Shown here piece after piece: positions 50,103 to 58,266 of a stretch of 64,000 bases of DNA. The position numbers and the translations under genes are program-made. This DNA is from Ruminococcoides intestinihominis (GTDB taxonomy: Bacteria; Bacillota; Clostridia; Oscillospirales; Acutalibacteraceae): the NCBI RefSeq assembly GCF_040096285.1, contig NZ_JBBMEY010000005.1, forward strand, positions 1 through 64,000. Direction: 5' to 3'. The notes beneath the pieces are model-generated. The model saw nothing but the letters and a program-made list of their open reading frames with translations, did no database searches and had not been told where the DNA came from. Every line of letters starts with the position of its first letter. Position 1 is the stretch's first letter.

Positions 50103-51287
50103 ATGGAAGAAAAAAGAGAGCCATTAAGTGAAATGGCGATTGAGAGAAAGATACAGATTCTTCGTAATAAGCATATGGACAGTGAGGTTATTGCTCTTGT
50201 CAAAAGCGATTATGAATATGGACTGACTGATGATGAAATCGGTCTGTATCTTAACAAAAGTTATGACATTGAGCAGATGAAGGTGTTATCAAAATGTCTG
50301 CATAAGGGTGTATCAGAAGAGTTGTTAACGCTGCTGAAAGATAGCAGGATGGCAGCACCTAAGATGCAGACAGCATTGGATTACTATGAAAAAGGTGTGC
50401 CGATTGATGCAATCAGAGAGGTAGTCCAAAAAGATGATACAGCAGTAAACATGCGCAGGATGTTTGATGTGGTATTAGAAAAGCTTAATAAAGCCAAAGA
50501 GCAGATGCCACAGGATTTAGAGTATGTGAAAAGTCTTGTAGCTCAGATGGATGAAGTGGTTGCAAAGATCAATCATCAGAATGAAAGGTATGATGCCCTG
50601 AATAAGAAGCTTTCTGAAATAGAAACTTCCAAAGATGACGAGGAAGTCAGGGAGCGTCTGGTCAAGGAGAACCAGGATAAGGACGCTCTTATCAACAGTC
50701 AGCAGAATGAACTGAATAAGGCAAGCAGTACGATTGCAAGACTCAGGGATGATATTGAGAAAAAGGATAAGGAGATGAAGCGTATGGGAGACAGAATAGA
50801 GTCATTGGAAGATAAGATCATAAGTGTTGCCACAGAGAATAAGAAAGAGGCAGAAAGTAAGGCAGAGCCGCAGGAAAGCCAGTCCGTATCACAGGCAGAT
50901 AAAAAGATGGTTGATACAGTTGCAGTTCCTCAGAATATGCAGGCTGTGGCAAATGGAATTCCGGTCTATTATCAGATTCTGGTAGTTGATGGTACTGGAA
51001 ATGTGGTGCAGAGACTTCCGATTGAGCGAAGTGTGAGAAAGAGCAGCAACAGCGGAGTGGCAAGTCTTTTTGCAAGACTGTCATTTAAGAAAAAGTCAAG
51101 AGCAGACATTGTAAAGCTGGTTGCATCGGGAGACCTTGTTCCGGCGCAGCTTGTGCAGATTAAGAGTGCAATAGAAAAGGGACTTACTGAGTCACAGCTT
51201 GTAGAGCTTATAAACAACAACATTTCAGCGGAAAAGATGAAGGAGATCATTGAGATTGCTGTGCTTGAAAACAGCATGGCAGATTAG
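50103..51287 (+). CDS. Coiled-coil protein with short helical repeats
   Basis: A 394-residue protein I cannot name. N-terminal 115 residues and C-terminal 55 share a short helical repeat (EVIALVKSDYEYGLTDDEIG, VLSKCLHKGVSEELLTLLKD, QIKSAIEKGLTESQLVELIN). The middle (about 130-260) is a long coiled coil. No signal peptide. It sits between relaxase and PcfB-like genes with TAGGAGG, so it probably serves DNA processing or coupling. The same repeat at both ends suggests a dimerising rod. Confidence 0.7.
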   Translation: MEEKREPLSEMAIERKIQILRNKHMDSEVIALVKSDYEYGLTDDEIGLYLNKSYDIEQMKVLSKCLHKGVSEELLTLLKDSRMAAPKMQTALDYYEKGVPIDAIREVVQKDDTAVNMRRMFDVVLEKLNKAKEQMPQDLEYVKSLVAQMDEVVAKINHQNERYDALNKKLSEIETSKDDEEVRERLVKENQDKDALINSQQNELNKASSTIARLRDDIEKKDKEMKRMGDRIESLEDKIISVATENKKEAESKAEPQESQSVSQADKKMVDTVAVPQNMQAVANGIPVYYQILVVDGTGNVVQRLPIERSVRKSSNSGVASLFARLSFKKKSRADIVKLVASGDLVPAQLVQIKSAIEKGLTESQLVELINNNISAEKMKEIIEIAVLENSMAD

Positions 51288-51296
51288 GAGGAACTT

Positions 51297-51701
51297 ATGA
51301 ATTTAGCAGTAGTAAATGAAGCAGTAACAGAAATGAATGGTGTGGAGCATCAGTTTACAGAGGAAGAGAAAAACTTTGTTGTCCAGTTCGCATTCAGAAG
51401 TGGCAGCAAGGAAGACACGATTTCTCTTATTGAAGCTTTGGCACATTCAGCGGATAAGGCTGAGTCGGACGAGATTATGGTCACATACAGGTCCAAATAT
51501 GATATGAAGCCTGCATGGGTGGAACAGGTGGAAAACCTGCTTGTGGCACTTGAAATGTATCGTATCGAGGAGGAGAAAGCAATCAATCATCTGGCAGATA
51601 TTTTGACTGCTTATGGTATTGATGTATCAGCCGAGGAAATCCGTACTACAGAGACAGAAACGCTTAAAACAACAGTCAGAGAGAAAGTGGAGGTGCGATA
51701 A
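51297..51701 (+). CDS. Hypothetical helical protein in transfer operon
   Basis: A 134-residue acidic protein, mostly helical (HQFTEEEKNFVVQFAFRSGS, EEKAINHLADILTAYGIDVS), with no family I recognise. It starts 9 bases after the coiled-coil gene with AGGAGG, and its last base overlaps the next start (ATAATGG). Confidence 0.7.
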   Translation: MNLAVVNEAVTEMNGVEHQFTEEEKNFVVQFAFRSGSKEDTISLIEALAHSADKAESDEIMVTYRSKYDMKPAWVEQVENLLVALEMYRIEEEKAINHLADILTAYGIDVSAEEIRTTETETLKTTVREKVEVR

Positions 51702-52819
51702 TGGCAGAAGAGATTCAGGAAGCGGTGCAGATCATCCGTGTAGCTTATGATGGCATTGAGATTGCCATGAAGGTAGGAAGCGGCGGCATTGCTGCCATGC
51801 AGAAGGCAATAGATTTCTTAAAAGGAATGCTTGATTATGAAAAGTCACTTGGCAAGACATCCATGAGAAAGCTGATCTTAAAAGGTGGCGATTTACAGGT
51901 GTTGCAGTTTAATACCGAAGATATGAAAAAGGTTGAAAAGATGGCAAAGAAGTATGGAATCCTGTATTCGGTACTTCCAGACTGTAACAGGAAAGATGGA
52001 CTGAGTGAGGTAATCTTTCATACAGAGGCAGTTCCCCGTGTGAATATGATGATACAGAAGCTCAAGTTTGGTAAGATTGCCACATTTGACGATTATCTGA
52101 AGAATGGAGATGAAAAATCCCTTGGCAAGCTGATGGATTTTTTGAAGAAACAGCAGGGAAACGAGAAAAGCCACACGATAGAAGGGGATAGGGTTAATAC
52201 CGCTATTGACGGACTGATCGAAAAGGTCGGAATGTTTGCAATGGAAAAGAAAGCTATCAGTGTGGATCAGGTCAAGGAGAATTTCAGCATCAATGGTGAG
52301 CAGGCTGAAAGTGTTATCAAACAGCTTGAGACAATCGGTGTGCTTGGCAGCAAGAATGAGGATGGCACCCATACAGTCATGATGGACAAGGATGCATTTA
52401 TCAACCGTGTCAGAGGCTATCAGGACCTTGCTGAGAGAATGAGGGCAGTTGCAGCATCAAAAAATGCGAACCTGTCAGATGTGACAATCAGCAAGAAGTT
52501 GATTATCGAAGAAAATGACCATGCTGTTAAGACCAGAGTTCCCGGCACATGGGGAGAAGAGGCAAGATATGTATGGCTCCGTAAGGAAAACATCATGGAG
52601 ATTCATGGTGGAAAGACAATGCTTACCTTCCTTGATTCAACCAAGGATTATAAGCTCTACGATGAGCAGAATCGTGTGGTGACAACCCAGAAAGGAACCG
52701 AGCTTTATACTCACTACGACAAGGTGGAGTCATCTGTCAGGGAGCGTTACGAGAAAGTGCAGAAGCAGCAGAAAAAGACCACACAGAAGAAAACTGTTAC
52801 CACAAAGAAAGCGAGGTAG
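51701..52819 (+). CDS. PcfB/DUF3801-like coupling adaptor
   Basis: A 372-residue protein whose N-terminal 130 residues resemble PcfB (DUF3801): KKVEKMAKKYGILYSVLPDCNRKDGLSEVIFHTEAVPRVNMMIQKLKFG includes the conserved YGxLY and DGL segments. PcfB helps deliver the relaxosome to the VirD4-type receptor, whose gene follows 6 bases later, as in pCF10. The C-terminal 240 residues are an extension (winged-helix-like FAMEKKAISVDQVKENFSIN) with a basic tail TTQKKTVTTKK. Confidence 0.75.
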   Translation: MAEEIQEAVQIIRVAYDGIEIAMKVGSGGIAAMQKAIDFLKGMLDYEKSLGKTSMRKLILKGGDLQVLQFNTEDMKKVEKMAKKYGILYSVLPDCNRKDGLSEVIFHTEAVPRVNMMIQKLKFGKIATFDDYLKNGDEKSLGKLMDFLKKQQGNEKSHTIEGDRVNTAIDGLIEKVGMFAMEKKAISVDQVKENFSINGEQAESVIKQLETIGVLGSKNEDGTHTVMMDKDAFINRVRGYQDLAERMRAVAASKNANLSDVTISKKLIIEENDHAVKTRVPGTWGEEARYVWLRKENIMEIHGGKTMLTFLDSTKDYKLYDEQNRVVTTQKGTELYTHYDKVESSVRERYEKVQKQQKKTTQKKTVTTKKAR

Positions 52820-52825
52820 CAGCCT

Positions 52826-55021
52826 ATGCAGACAACAAAGAAAAAGCCGTCACTGATATTCATCCTTGTGGGTGCAGTGTTAGCAGGGTATCTTGGTTAT
52901 CTGATAAATGGTGCGTGGACGGAAGGGATTGCCTTTAATGAATTTATGGACAGATTCAATGAAGTATGTGCTGTTCCTTTTGCCAATTATTACAATTCCA
53001 ATACAGTAAAAGCAGTAGCCATTGCATTAGGTATCTATGCGATGGCTATTGTCATGTATTACACCAGTCAGAGAAACTATATGCCTGGCAAAGAATTTGG
53101 TACGGCGAGGTTTGAAAATCCGAAGCAGGTCAACAAGATACTTGCAGATAAGGATGAGAATTTCAATCGAATATTAAGCCAGAATGTGAAGATGTCACTG
53201 GATTTCAGGAGACTCAAGCTCAATGGAAATATCCTTATCTGTGGTGGATCCGGAGCAGGAAAAACATTTTATGAAGTAAAACCGAATCTTATGCAGATGC
53301 CGCATAACTGTTCCTTTATCTGTACCGATCCAAAGGGAGAAATCCTTAGAAGCTGTGGGCAGATGCTAAAGAATAACGGATACAATGTGAAAGTCATAAA
53401 TCTGTTAGAGATGGATAAATCAGACTGTTACAATCCGTTTTCCTATATCAGAGAGGAAACAGATGTGGTCAAGCTGATTACAAACCTTATCAGCAATACG
53501 ACACCAAAGGGAGCAACACCAAGTGATCCGTTCTGGGAAAAAGCGGAAGGATTGTTCTTACAGTCTATCTTTTATTATGTGTGGCTGGAGGTACAGCCGG
53601 CAAAGAGAAACTTCGAGACAGTACTGAAACTTCTTGGAGAGGCAGAGGTTACAGAGCAGGGAAAGGCATCAAAGCTGGATGTGCGTATGAAGTTTTTAGA
53701 GGAAAGTTCTCCGCTTGGAGCCAATCATCCGGCAGTAAAGCAGTACAACAAATGTATGAGAGGTGCAGGAGATACAGTCCGTTCCATTATCATCAGTGCC
53801 AACTCAAGACTTGCATTTCTTGAGAATAAGCAGGTTTTACGCTTACTATCAAAAGATGAGCTTAATCTGTCTGATATCGGCATTGGAGTAAATGGAGATG
53901 GTGAGACAAAGACAGCACTCTTTTGTGTAATCCCTGATAGTGACAAATCCTATAACTTTATTATCGGTATGTTATACACGCAGATATTTCAGGAATTGTA
54001 CTATCAGGCAGACTTTAACTGTGGTGGAAGGCTGCCAATCCATGTGACATTTATGTTAGATGAATTTGCGAATGTCGCATTGCCAGATGACTTCTGTTCA
54101 CTGTTATCGACAATGCGAAGCCGTGAGATTTCAAGTATTATCATTATTCAGAACTTTGCACAGTTAAAAGCACTTTTTAAAGATACCTGGGAGACAATTC
54201 CCGGCAACTGCGATACGTTCATCTATCTCGGTGGAAACGAGCAGAGTACGCATAAGTATGTGTCAGAGCTGCTTGGAAAAGGTACGATTGATAAGAAGTC
54301 AAGTGGAGAAACAAAGGGCAGACAGGGAAGCTCTTCAAGAAACTATGATGTATTAGGCAGAGAATTGTTTACACCCGATGAAGTCAGAAAGCTGGATAAT
54401 AAGAAATGTATTATCTTTATCCGTGGTTTTGATCCTATCATGGACAATAAGTTCATACCGTTCAATCATCCGATGTTTAACCAGACAGCAGATGGCAAGG
54501 GAGAGCCTTATGTTCATCAGATAAGAGGAGCAGATAATCTTATCGGTCCGCCATTTGAGATTCTTTCAGACAAGGCAGTTAAGTATTATGAAAAGCTGAG
54601 GGATAAGGGCGAGAATGTGTATATAGATTCTCTTACCTATGAGCAGTTTATGATGCTTGGTGATGTGGAGTTAAGCAGAAGATTCTCCATGCAGGATGAG
54701 GCAGAGCAGAAAGCAAAGATTGACAGGGAGCAGGCAAATGAGCTTGAGTATGTCGATGAGTCACAGAAGTCTGATACTACAGAATGTGCCAACTCTTCTA
54801 ATGGAAGTGCTGGTACTAAGCCTGTAAGGAATCCTGAGAGGGAAAAGCCTAAGTGGGAGGATACAATCACAAACCGAATGCTGCACTGGTCATATACACC
54901 GGAGCAGAAAGAGGAAGTGAAGAAGGCACTTGCGGCAGGAGTTCCGAAGGCAACGATTCTTACTTACTTTTATCCGGAGGTTACTGTGGAGAAGATGAGT
55001 TCATATCGAAAGAAGCAGTAA
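52826..55021 (+). CDS. VirD4/TraG-type coupling protein
   Basis: A 731-residue T4SS coupling ATPase. Two N-terminal membrane helices (IFILVGAVLAGYLGYLI and VKAVAIALGIYAMAIVMYY), Walker A CGGSGAGKTFYEVKPN, Walker B HVTFMLDEFANV, and the family segment STMRSREISSIIIIQNFAQLK. It receives relaxase-DNA and pumps it to the channel. The C terminus (from about 640) is a charged variable tail with a conserved-looking end (WSYTPEQKEEVKKALAAG). Confidence 0.95.
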   Translation: MQTTKKKPSLIFILVGAVLAGYLGYLINGAWTEGIAFNEFMDRFNEVCAVPFANYYNSNTVKAVAIALGIYAMAIVMYYTSQRNYMPGKEFGTARFENPKQVNKILADKDENFNRILSQNVKMSLDFRRLKLNGNILICGGSGAGKTFYEVKPNLMQMPHNCSFICTDPKGEILRSCGQMLKNNGYNVKVINLLEMDKSDCYNPFSYIREETDVVKLITNLISNTTPKGATPSDPFWEKAEGLFLQSIFYYVWLEVQPAKRNFETVLKLLGEAEVTEQGKASKLDVRMKFLEESSPLGANHPAVKQYNKCMRGAGDTVRSIIISANSRLAFLENKQVLRLLSKDELNLSDIGIGVNGDGETKTALFCVIPDSDKSYNFIIGMLYTQIFQELYYQADFNCGGRLPIHVTFMLDEFANVALPDDFCSLLSTMRSREISSIIIIQNFAQLKALFKDTWETIPGNCDTFIYLGGNEQSTHKYVSELLGKGTIDKKSSGETKGRQGSSSRNYDVLGRELFTPDEVRKLDNKKCIIFIRGFDPIMDNKFIPFNHPMFNQTADGKGEPYVHQIRGADNLIGPPFEILSDKAVKYYEKLRDKGENVYIDSLTYEQFMMLGDVELSRRFSMQDEAEQKAKIDREQANELEYVDESQKSDTTECANSSNGSAGTKPVRNPEREKPKWEDTITNRMLHWSYTPEQKEEVKKALAAGVPKATILTYFYPEVTVEKMSSYRKKQ

Positions 55022-55047
55022 TGTTTTTAGATATATTACAGAGTATA

Positions 55048-55056
55048 TGATATAAT
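55048..55056 (+). promoter_or_regulatory. Extended -10 promoter for xre
   Basis: TGATATAAT is a TGnTATAAT box 89 bases before the Xre start. The -35 region is poor. Confidence 0.5.
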
Positions 55057-55144
55057 TTGCTCACATGGTATGCTTCAGCTTATTGGACTACTAACATGTG
55101 AGCAGTTACAAAAGACAGAAATTATTTTATATTGGAGGTACAGG

Positions 55145-55684
55145 ATGAATACGGAAAAGACTTTTGCAGATAGATTAAAAGAGTTGCGTAATATACGAAA
55201 CTATACACAGGAAGAGCTGGGTAAGATAACAAATATATCTGTTCAGAGTATACGACGTTATGAACAAGGTAGACTCAATGAAGAGCCAAGTGCGTATAAT
55301 CTTTTACAACTAGCAAAGGCACTAGATGTAACACCTGAATACTTATTGATAGGAGATAATAATATGACAAGTTACACAGAGGCAATTAAGAGAGAATTGA
55401 AGCAACTTAATGACTATGGACAAATATCTGAAATTAAAGAAACCGAGTTGAATTCCACGATTTTATCACATCTTGAGATGAGTAATGATTTAGTAGATGC
55501 TGTAAAGACGGATTGGAATGCAAAAGGCATATTTAAGAGGATAGAGAAAGAGGAAGATAAACAGATTGTGGTAGACAGTTATTGTACAAGACCTTATGTA
55601 CAGGATGTCATATTACGATATTGCCAGAATAGATCTATATTTAAGACAAAGTTTGCAATAATTGATGGAATGCTTTTAGAATAA
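55145..55684 (+). CDS. Xre-family transcriptional regulator
   Basis: A 179-residue regulator with an N-terminal helix-turn-helix (FADRLKELRNIRNYTQEELG, ISVQSIRRYEQGRLNEEPSAYNLLQLAKALDVTPEYLLIG). The C-terminal 100 residues are helical with no recognised fold. It splits the VirD4 gene from the pilin-like gene and has its own promoter and terminator, so it may control the downstream T4SS transcription. ATG 55145 follows GGAGG. Confidence 0.88.
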   Translation: MNTEKTFADRLKELRNIRNYTQEELGKITNISVQSIRRYEQGRLNEEPSAYNLLQLAKALDVTPEYLLIGDNNMTSYTEAIKRELKQLNDYGQISEIKETELNSTILSHLEMSNDLVDAVKTDWNAKGIFKRIEKEEDKQIVVDSYCTRPYVQDVILRYCQNRSIFKTKFAIIDGMLLE

Positions 55685-55704
55685 AGCAAATTTGAGAGTA
55701 AATT

Positions 55705-55739
55705 AGCACTTTAGCCAATATGGTTAAGGTGCTTTTTTT
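55705..55739 (+). terminator. Terminator after xre
   Basis: AGCACTTTAGCC, AATAT loop, GGTTAAGGTGCT (12 bp with two wobbles), then T6. Strong. Confidence 0.85.
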
Positions 55740-55770
55740 CATACCTTGAAAGGAGATGGTCACAGCAAAA

Positions 55771-55920
55771 ACGCATCGGGGAAAGCCCGATTAACCAGTA
55801 CAACAGGCATTGCCTGATTATCATAGAGTAACTATCAACAGGACAGAAAGGAATGCATATATTCCGTTCGGAAAGCTAGCCGGATTGGAATATGTGTATT
55901 CCTTTCTGGCTTTTTCCGCT
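55771..55920 (+). promoter_or_regulatory. Structured leader with competing stems before pilin-like gene
   Basis: Stems seen: ATCGGG/CCCGAT (55775-55791), CAGGC/GCCTG (55804-55816), and a long hairpin AGAAAGGAAT/ATTCCTTTCT (55845-55854 with 55898-55907) stacked on ATATTCC/GGAATAT (55859-55865 with 55887-55893). The right flank GGCTTTTTCC can instead pair with GGAAAGC inside the loop, so two exclusive folds are possible, one terminator-like. The stretch 55685-56008 has no gene; an ORF crossing it is ruled out because it overlays these stems. Confidence 0.5.
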
Positions 55921-56008
55921 TTTGTCACTTCAAAAAAGGAGATTAAACAACATGAGAAAAGAACAGGTTATTTCAACAACAAACAACAATCAGATGGAGG
56001 AGAAAGGC

Positions 56009-56332
56009 ATGAAGAGTAGATTCATTCACTTAAAAAAGAGATTCGTTCCGGCATTATCCGGGGCACTTATGGGAGTAATGCTTATGAGCACTACTTGTTT
56101 TGCAGCAGGTACAGGTACTTCCGCAGTAACACAGCCACTTGAGAACTTAAAGACACTTATTATTGCTGTCATTGGTGCGGTCGGTGTCATTATTCTTGCA
56201 AAGAATGTTATGGAGTTCGCACAAGCCTATCAGCAGCAGGATTCATCTACCATGAACTCCGCTCTGAAAGGAATTGTAGCAGGTGTCATGATGGCTGGTA
56301 TTTCAACAGTTCTGACATTCTTAGGCTTCTAA
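56009..56332 (+). CDS. Maff2/VirB2-like pilin candidate
   Basis: A 107-residue protein with an N-terminal signal-like segment (KRFVPALSGALMGVMLMSTTCFAAG) and two hydrophobic helices (LKTLIIAVIGAVGVIILAKN and GIVAGVMMAGISTVLTFLGF), the layout of small T4SS pilin-type subunits known as Maff2 on Clostridia elements. It would build part of the conjugation channel. GGAGGAGAAAGG supports ATG 56009; an ATG at 55952 with AAAGGAG is an alternative adding 19 residues. A hairpin with T4 follows the stop. Confidence 0.8.
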   Translation: MKSRFIHLKKRFVPALSGALMGVMLMSTTCFAAGTGTSAVTQPLENLKTLIIAVIGAVGVIILAKNVMEFAQAYQQQDSSTMNSALKGIVAGVMMAGISTVLTFLGF

Positions 56333-56335
56333 GAT

Positions 56336-56357
56336 GGGGAAAAAGAGTTCCCCTTTT
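56336..56357 (+). terminator. Hairpin after pilin-like gene
   Basis: GGGGAA, AAAGAG loop, TTCCCC, T4. A weak terminator here would lower expression of the downstream channel genes relative to the pilin-like protein. Confidence 0.6.
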
Positions 56358-56385
56358 AGTAAAAGGAAAGAGGTGAATAACAAGT

Positions 56386-57228
56386 ATGGATATTTTTAAG
56401 CTTGGAGACAAGATCCTTGCACTTCTTGAGGCGGTGTTTGGATTTTGGAACAATCAGATATCCCTGGTCTTTGCAATGCTTGGACAGTCACCGGTCAGTT
56501 TCAAGGGCGGAGGTCCTTGGGCAGTTATTGAGGGTATTGAGCCGGTCTTTGTAGCGGTTGGCTCATCCCTCGTTGTGCTGTTCTTTGTTATCGGTTTCTG
56601 CTCGGAAAGCATAGATGTAAAAGATGAGATGAGGTTTGAGTCTATATTTCGTATGCTTATCCGATTGGGACTTGCAGAATGGTTTGTTGCAAATAATGTC
56701 ACGATTATGAAGGCATTTTTTACTTCCATAGGAAATCTGGTAGGACTTATATCTGCCGGGACAACGACGCAGCTTGCCATTGACAGTACACAGGCAGATA
56801 TCATTAAAGGACTCGGATTTGGTGAAAGTCTGGTAATGCTGATACTTACAGCTTTGCTTGCAATCATCATTATTATCTGTGGATTTTTTATCATCTACAC
56901 AGTGTATTTCAGGTTCTTAAAGATACTGATTATTGTGCCGCTCGGTGCGATTGCCTGTTCCACGATGGCAGGAAACAGAATGGTCAGTCATACAATGGCT
57001 ACCTACTGCAAATATTTCCTGTCATGTGTGTTTGAGGCAGTAACGATGGCACTTGCGATTGTGGTATGTAATGCATTTATCAATGCAGGGCTTCCGGCAT
57101 TTACAGGAAGTTATGCTGACTGGGCACAGACGCTTATATATCTGTGTGAAATGACATTTACGATAGCAATGACTGTTGGAAGCGTGAAGGGTGCACAGAC
57201 ACTTACAAGCAAGGCATTTGGATTATAG
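56386..57228 (+). CDS. VirB6/TrbL-like membrane channel protein
   Basis: A 280-residue protein with about six membrane helices (for example FVAVGSSLVVLFFVIGFCS, ILTALLAIIIIICGFFIIYTVYF, LIIVPLGAIACSTM and VTMALAIVVCNAFI). Size, position between pilin-like and PrgI-like genes, and helix pattern match the VirB6-like channel component of Gram-positive T4SS. No further family assignment is possible by eye. Confidence 0.8.
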   Translation: MDIFKLGDKILALLEAVFGFWNNQISLVFAMLGQSPVSFKGGGPWAVIEGIEPVFVAVGSSLVVLFFVIGFCSESIDVKDEMRFESIFRMLIRLGLAEWFVANNVTIMKAFFTSIGNLVGLISAGTTTQLAIDSTQADIIKGLGFGESLVMLILTALLAIIIIICGFFIIYTVYFRFLKILIIVPLGAIACSTMAGNRMVSHTMATYCKYFLSCVFEAVTMALAIVVCNAFINAGLPAFTGSYADWAQTLIYLCEMTFTIAMTVGSVKGAQTLTSKAFGL

Positions 57229-57240
57229 AAGGAGGCAGAA

Positions 57241-57651
57241 ATGGATAATGAAAAGAAACAGGTTACTTATAATTCAAGTATAACCGGAGAAACGCAGGTG
57301 ACATTTGATATCCAGCAGTATATGAATAACAGGGCAATGTTTATCGGTCTTATGTGTAATGAAGATGGATATGAGGAGCCTTTTGGGGATGTGACTGTGA
57401 ATTTGCCGGTTGCAGCACCAAATTACTGCGGATATCTGAATGTGAATGACATGCCGGATATTGAAAAGTTTATTACAGACAATGACATTGGAGAGTTTAC
57501 AGGATTCACGCAAAGGAGGGGGTTCTGCGAATATCCGCTTTATCTGTTCAATGTGGATAAGCTTAGGGAACTGTGTCCGGATGGAATGGATAAGTATGAG
57601 GCGAATATTGGAATGACAAGAAAGCCGGAAACAAAGGATTTAACAAGATAG
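57241..57651 (+). CDS. DUF4313-like protein
   Basis: A 136-residue soluble protein. FDIQQYMNNRAMFIGLMCNEDGYEEPFGDVTVNL followed by CGYLNVNDMPDIEKFITDN and RRGFCEYPLYLFNVDKLREL resembles DUF4313, a family of mobile-element proteins of unknown role. It lies between the VirB6-like and PrgI-like genes with AAGGAGGCAG and tight spacing. Confidence 0.65.
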   Translation: MDNEKKQVTYNSSITGETQVTFDIQQYMNNRAMFIGLMCNEDGYEEPFGDVTVNLPVAAPNYCGYLNVNDMPDIEKFITDNDIGEFTGFTQRRGFCEYPLYLFNVDKLRELCPDGMDKYEANIGMTRKPETKDLTR

Positions 57652-57663
57652 GAGGTAGGGACA

Positions 57664-58176
57664 ATGGTAATCGAAGTAAACAAGGATATTGACCGCTATC
57701 AGGAATCGGTTGCGATGGGACTTACTGCAAGGCAGCTTATATTTTCCATTGCAAGCGTAGTGGTCGGTGGCAGTATTGTCCTTCTTCTTTACAAGTATAT
57801 CGGTCTTACGGGTTCTGCTTATGTGGCAATTCCATGTGTGGCACCGATTGCTCTTGGCGGATTTTATTCCTTTAATGGGATGAATTTCTACGAGTATATG
57901 GGAAAGAAACTGCATTTTATGTTTGGCAACAGGGCGCTTACCTATGTATCAACAGAGGGAGAGCCTGCAATAAAGCAGTTAGAAGCAGAGCAGAATGAAC
58001 AGGTAAAGAAGAAAGGCAGAAAGGCTGAACCGAAGACTGTAACAGCTGATTCGGCTGTAAAGAAGCAGGAGGAATTTGAAGCGATGAAGAAAAAGACAAG
58101 AAATATGCTGCTTGGTCTTGTTGCAGTAATTGTTGCAGCAGTAGCAGGCATTGCAGCATATAAGGCGATGCATTAG
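57664..58176 (+). CDS. PrgI/VirB3-like T4SS membrane protein
   Basis: A 170-residue protein. The start (VIEVNKDIDRYQESVAMGLTARQLIFSIASV) is characteristic of the PrgI family, with two helices (VVGGSIVLLLYKYIGL, YVAIPCVAPIALGGFY) and FNGMNFYEYMGKKLHFMFGNRALTY. A basic linker and a third C-terminal helix (LLGLVAVIVAAVAGIAAY) follow. PrgI is the VirB3-like partner of VirB4, whose gene is next. GGAGGTAGG ribosome site. Confidence 0.88.
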   Translation: MVIEVNKDIDRYQESVAMGLTARQLIFSIASVVVGGSIVLLLYKYIGLTGSAYVAIPCVAPIALGGFYSFNGMNFYEYMGKKLHFMFGNRALTYVSTEGEPAIKQLEAEQNEQVKKKGRKAEPKTVTADSAVKKQEEFEAMKKKTRNMLLGLVAVIVAAVAGIAAYKAMH

Positions 58177-58189
58177 ATAAAAAGTATCT

Positions 58190-58240
58190 GACCGAAAGGT
58201 CGGGAACGCAGCCCGCAGGGTGAAGTTCCCGGCGGGCTTT
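58190..58240 (+). promoter_or_regulatory. Crossing or alternative stems before virB4
   Basis: GACC-GAAA-GGTC (58190-58201), then GGGAAC (58202-58207) pairs GTTCCC (58225-58230), while GCCCGC (58211-58216) pairs GCGGGC (58232-58237). The two pairs cross, so they form either a pseudoknot or exclusive folds; the second is followed by TTT. It could attenuate virB4. Confidence 0.55.
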
Positions 58241-58266
58241 CATTATAAGAAAGCGAGGTTAGAGAC

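Noticed and set aside
55810..56019. 69-codon ORF upstream of the pilin-like gene
   Set aside because: It coincides with the paired leader hairpins, has no good ribosome site, and overlaps the better-supported pilin start.
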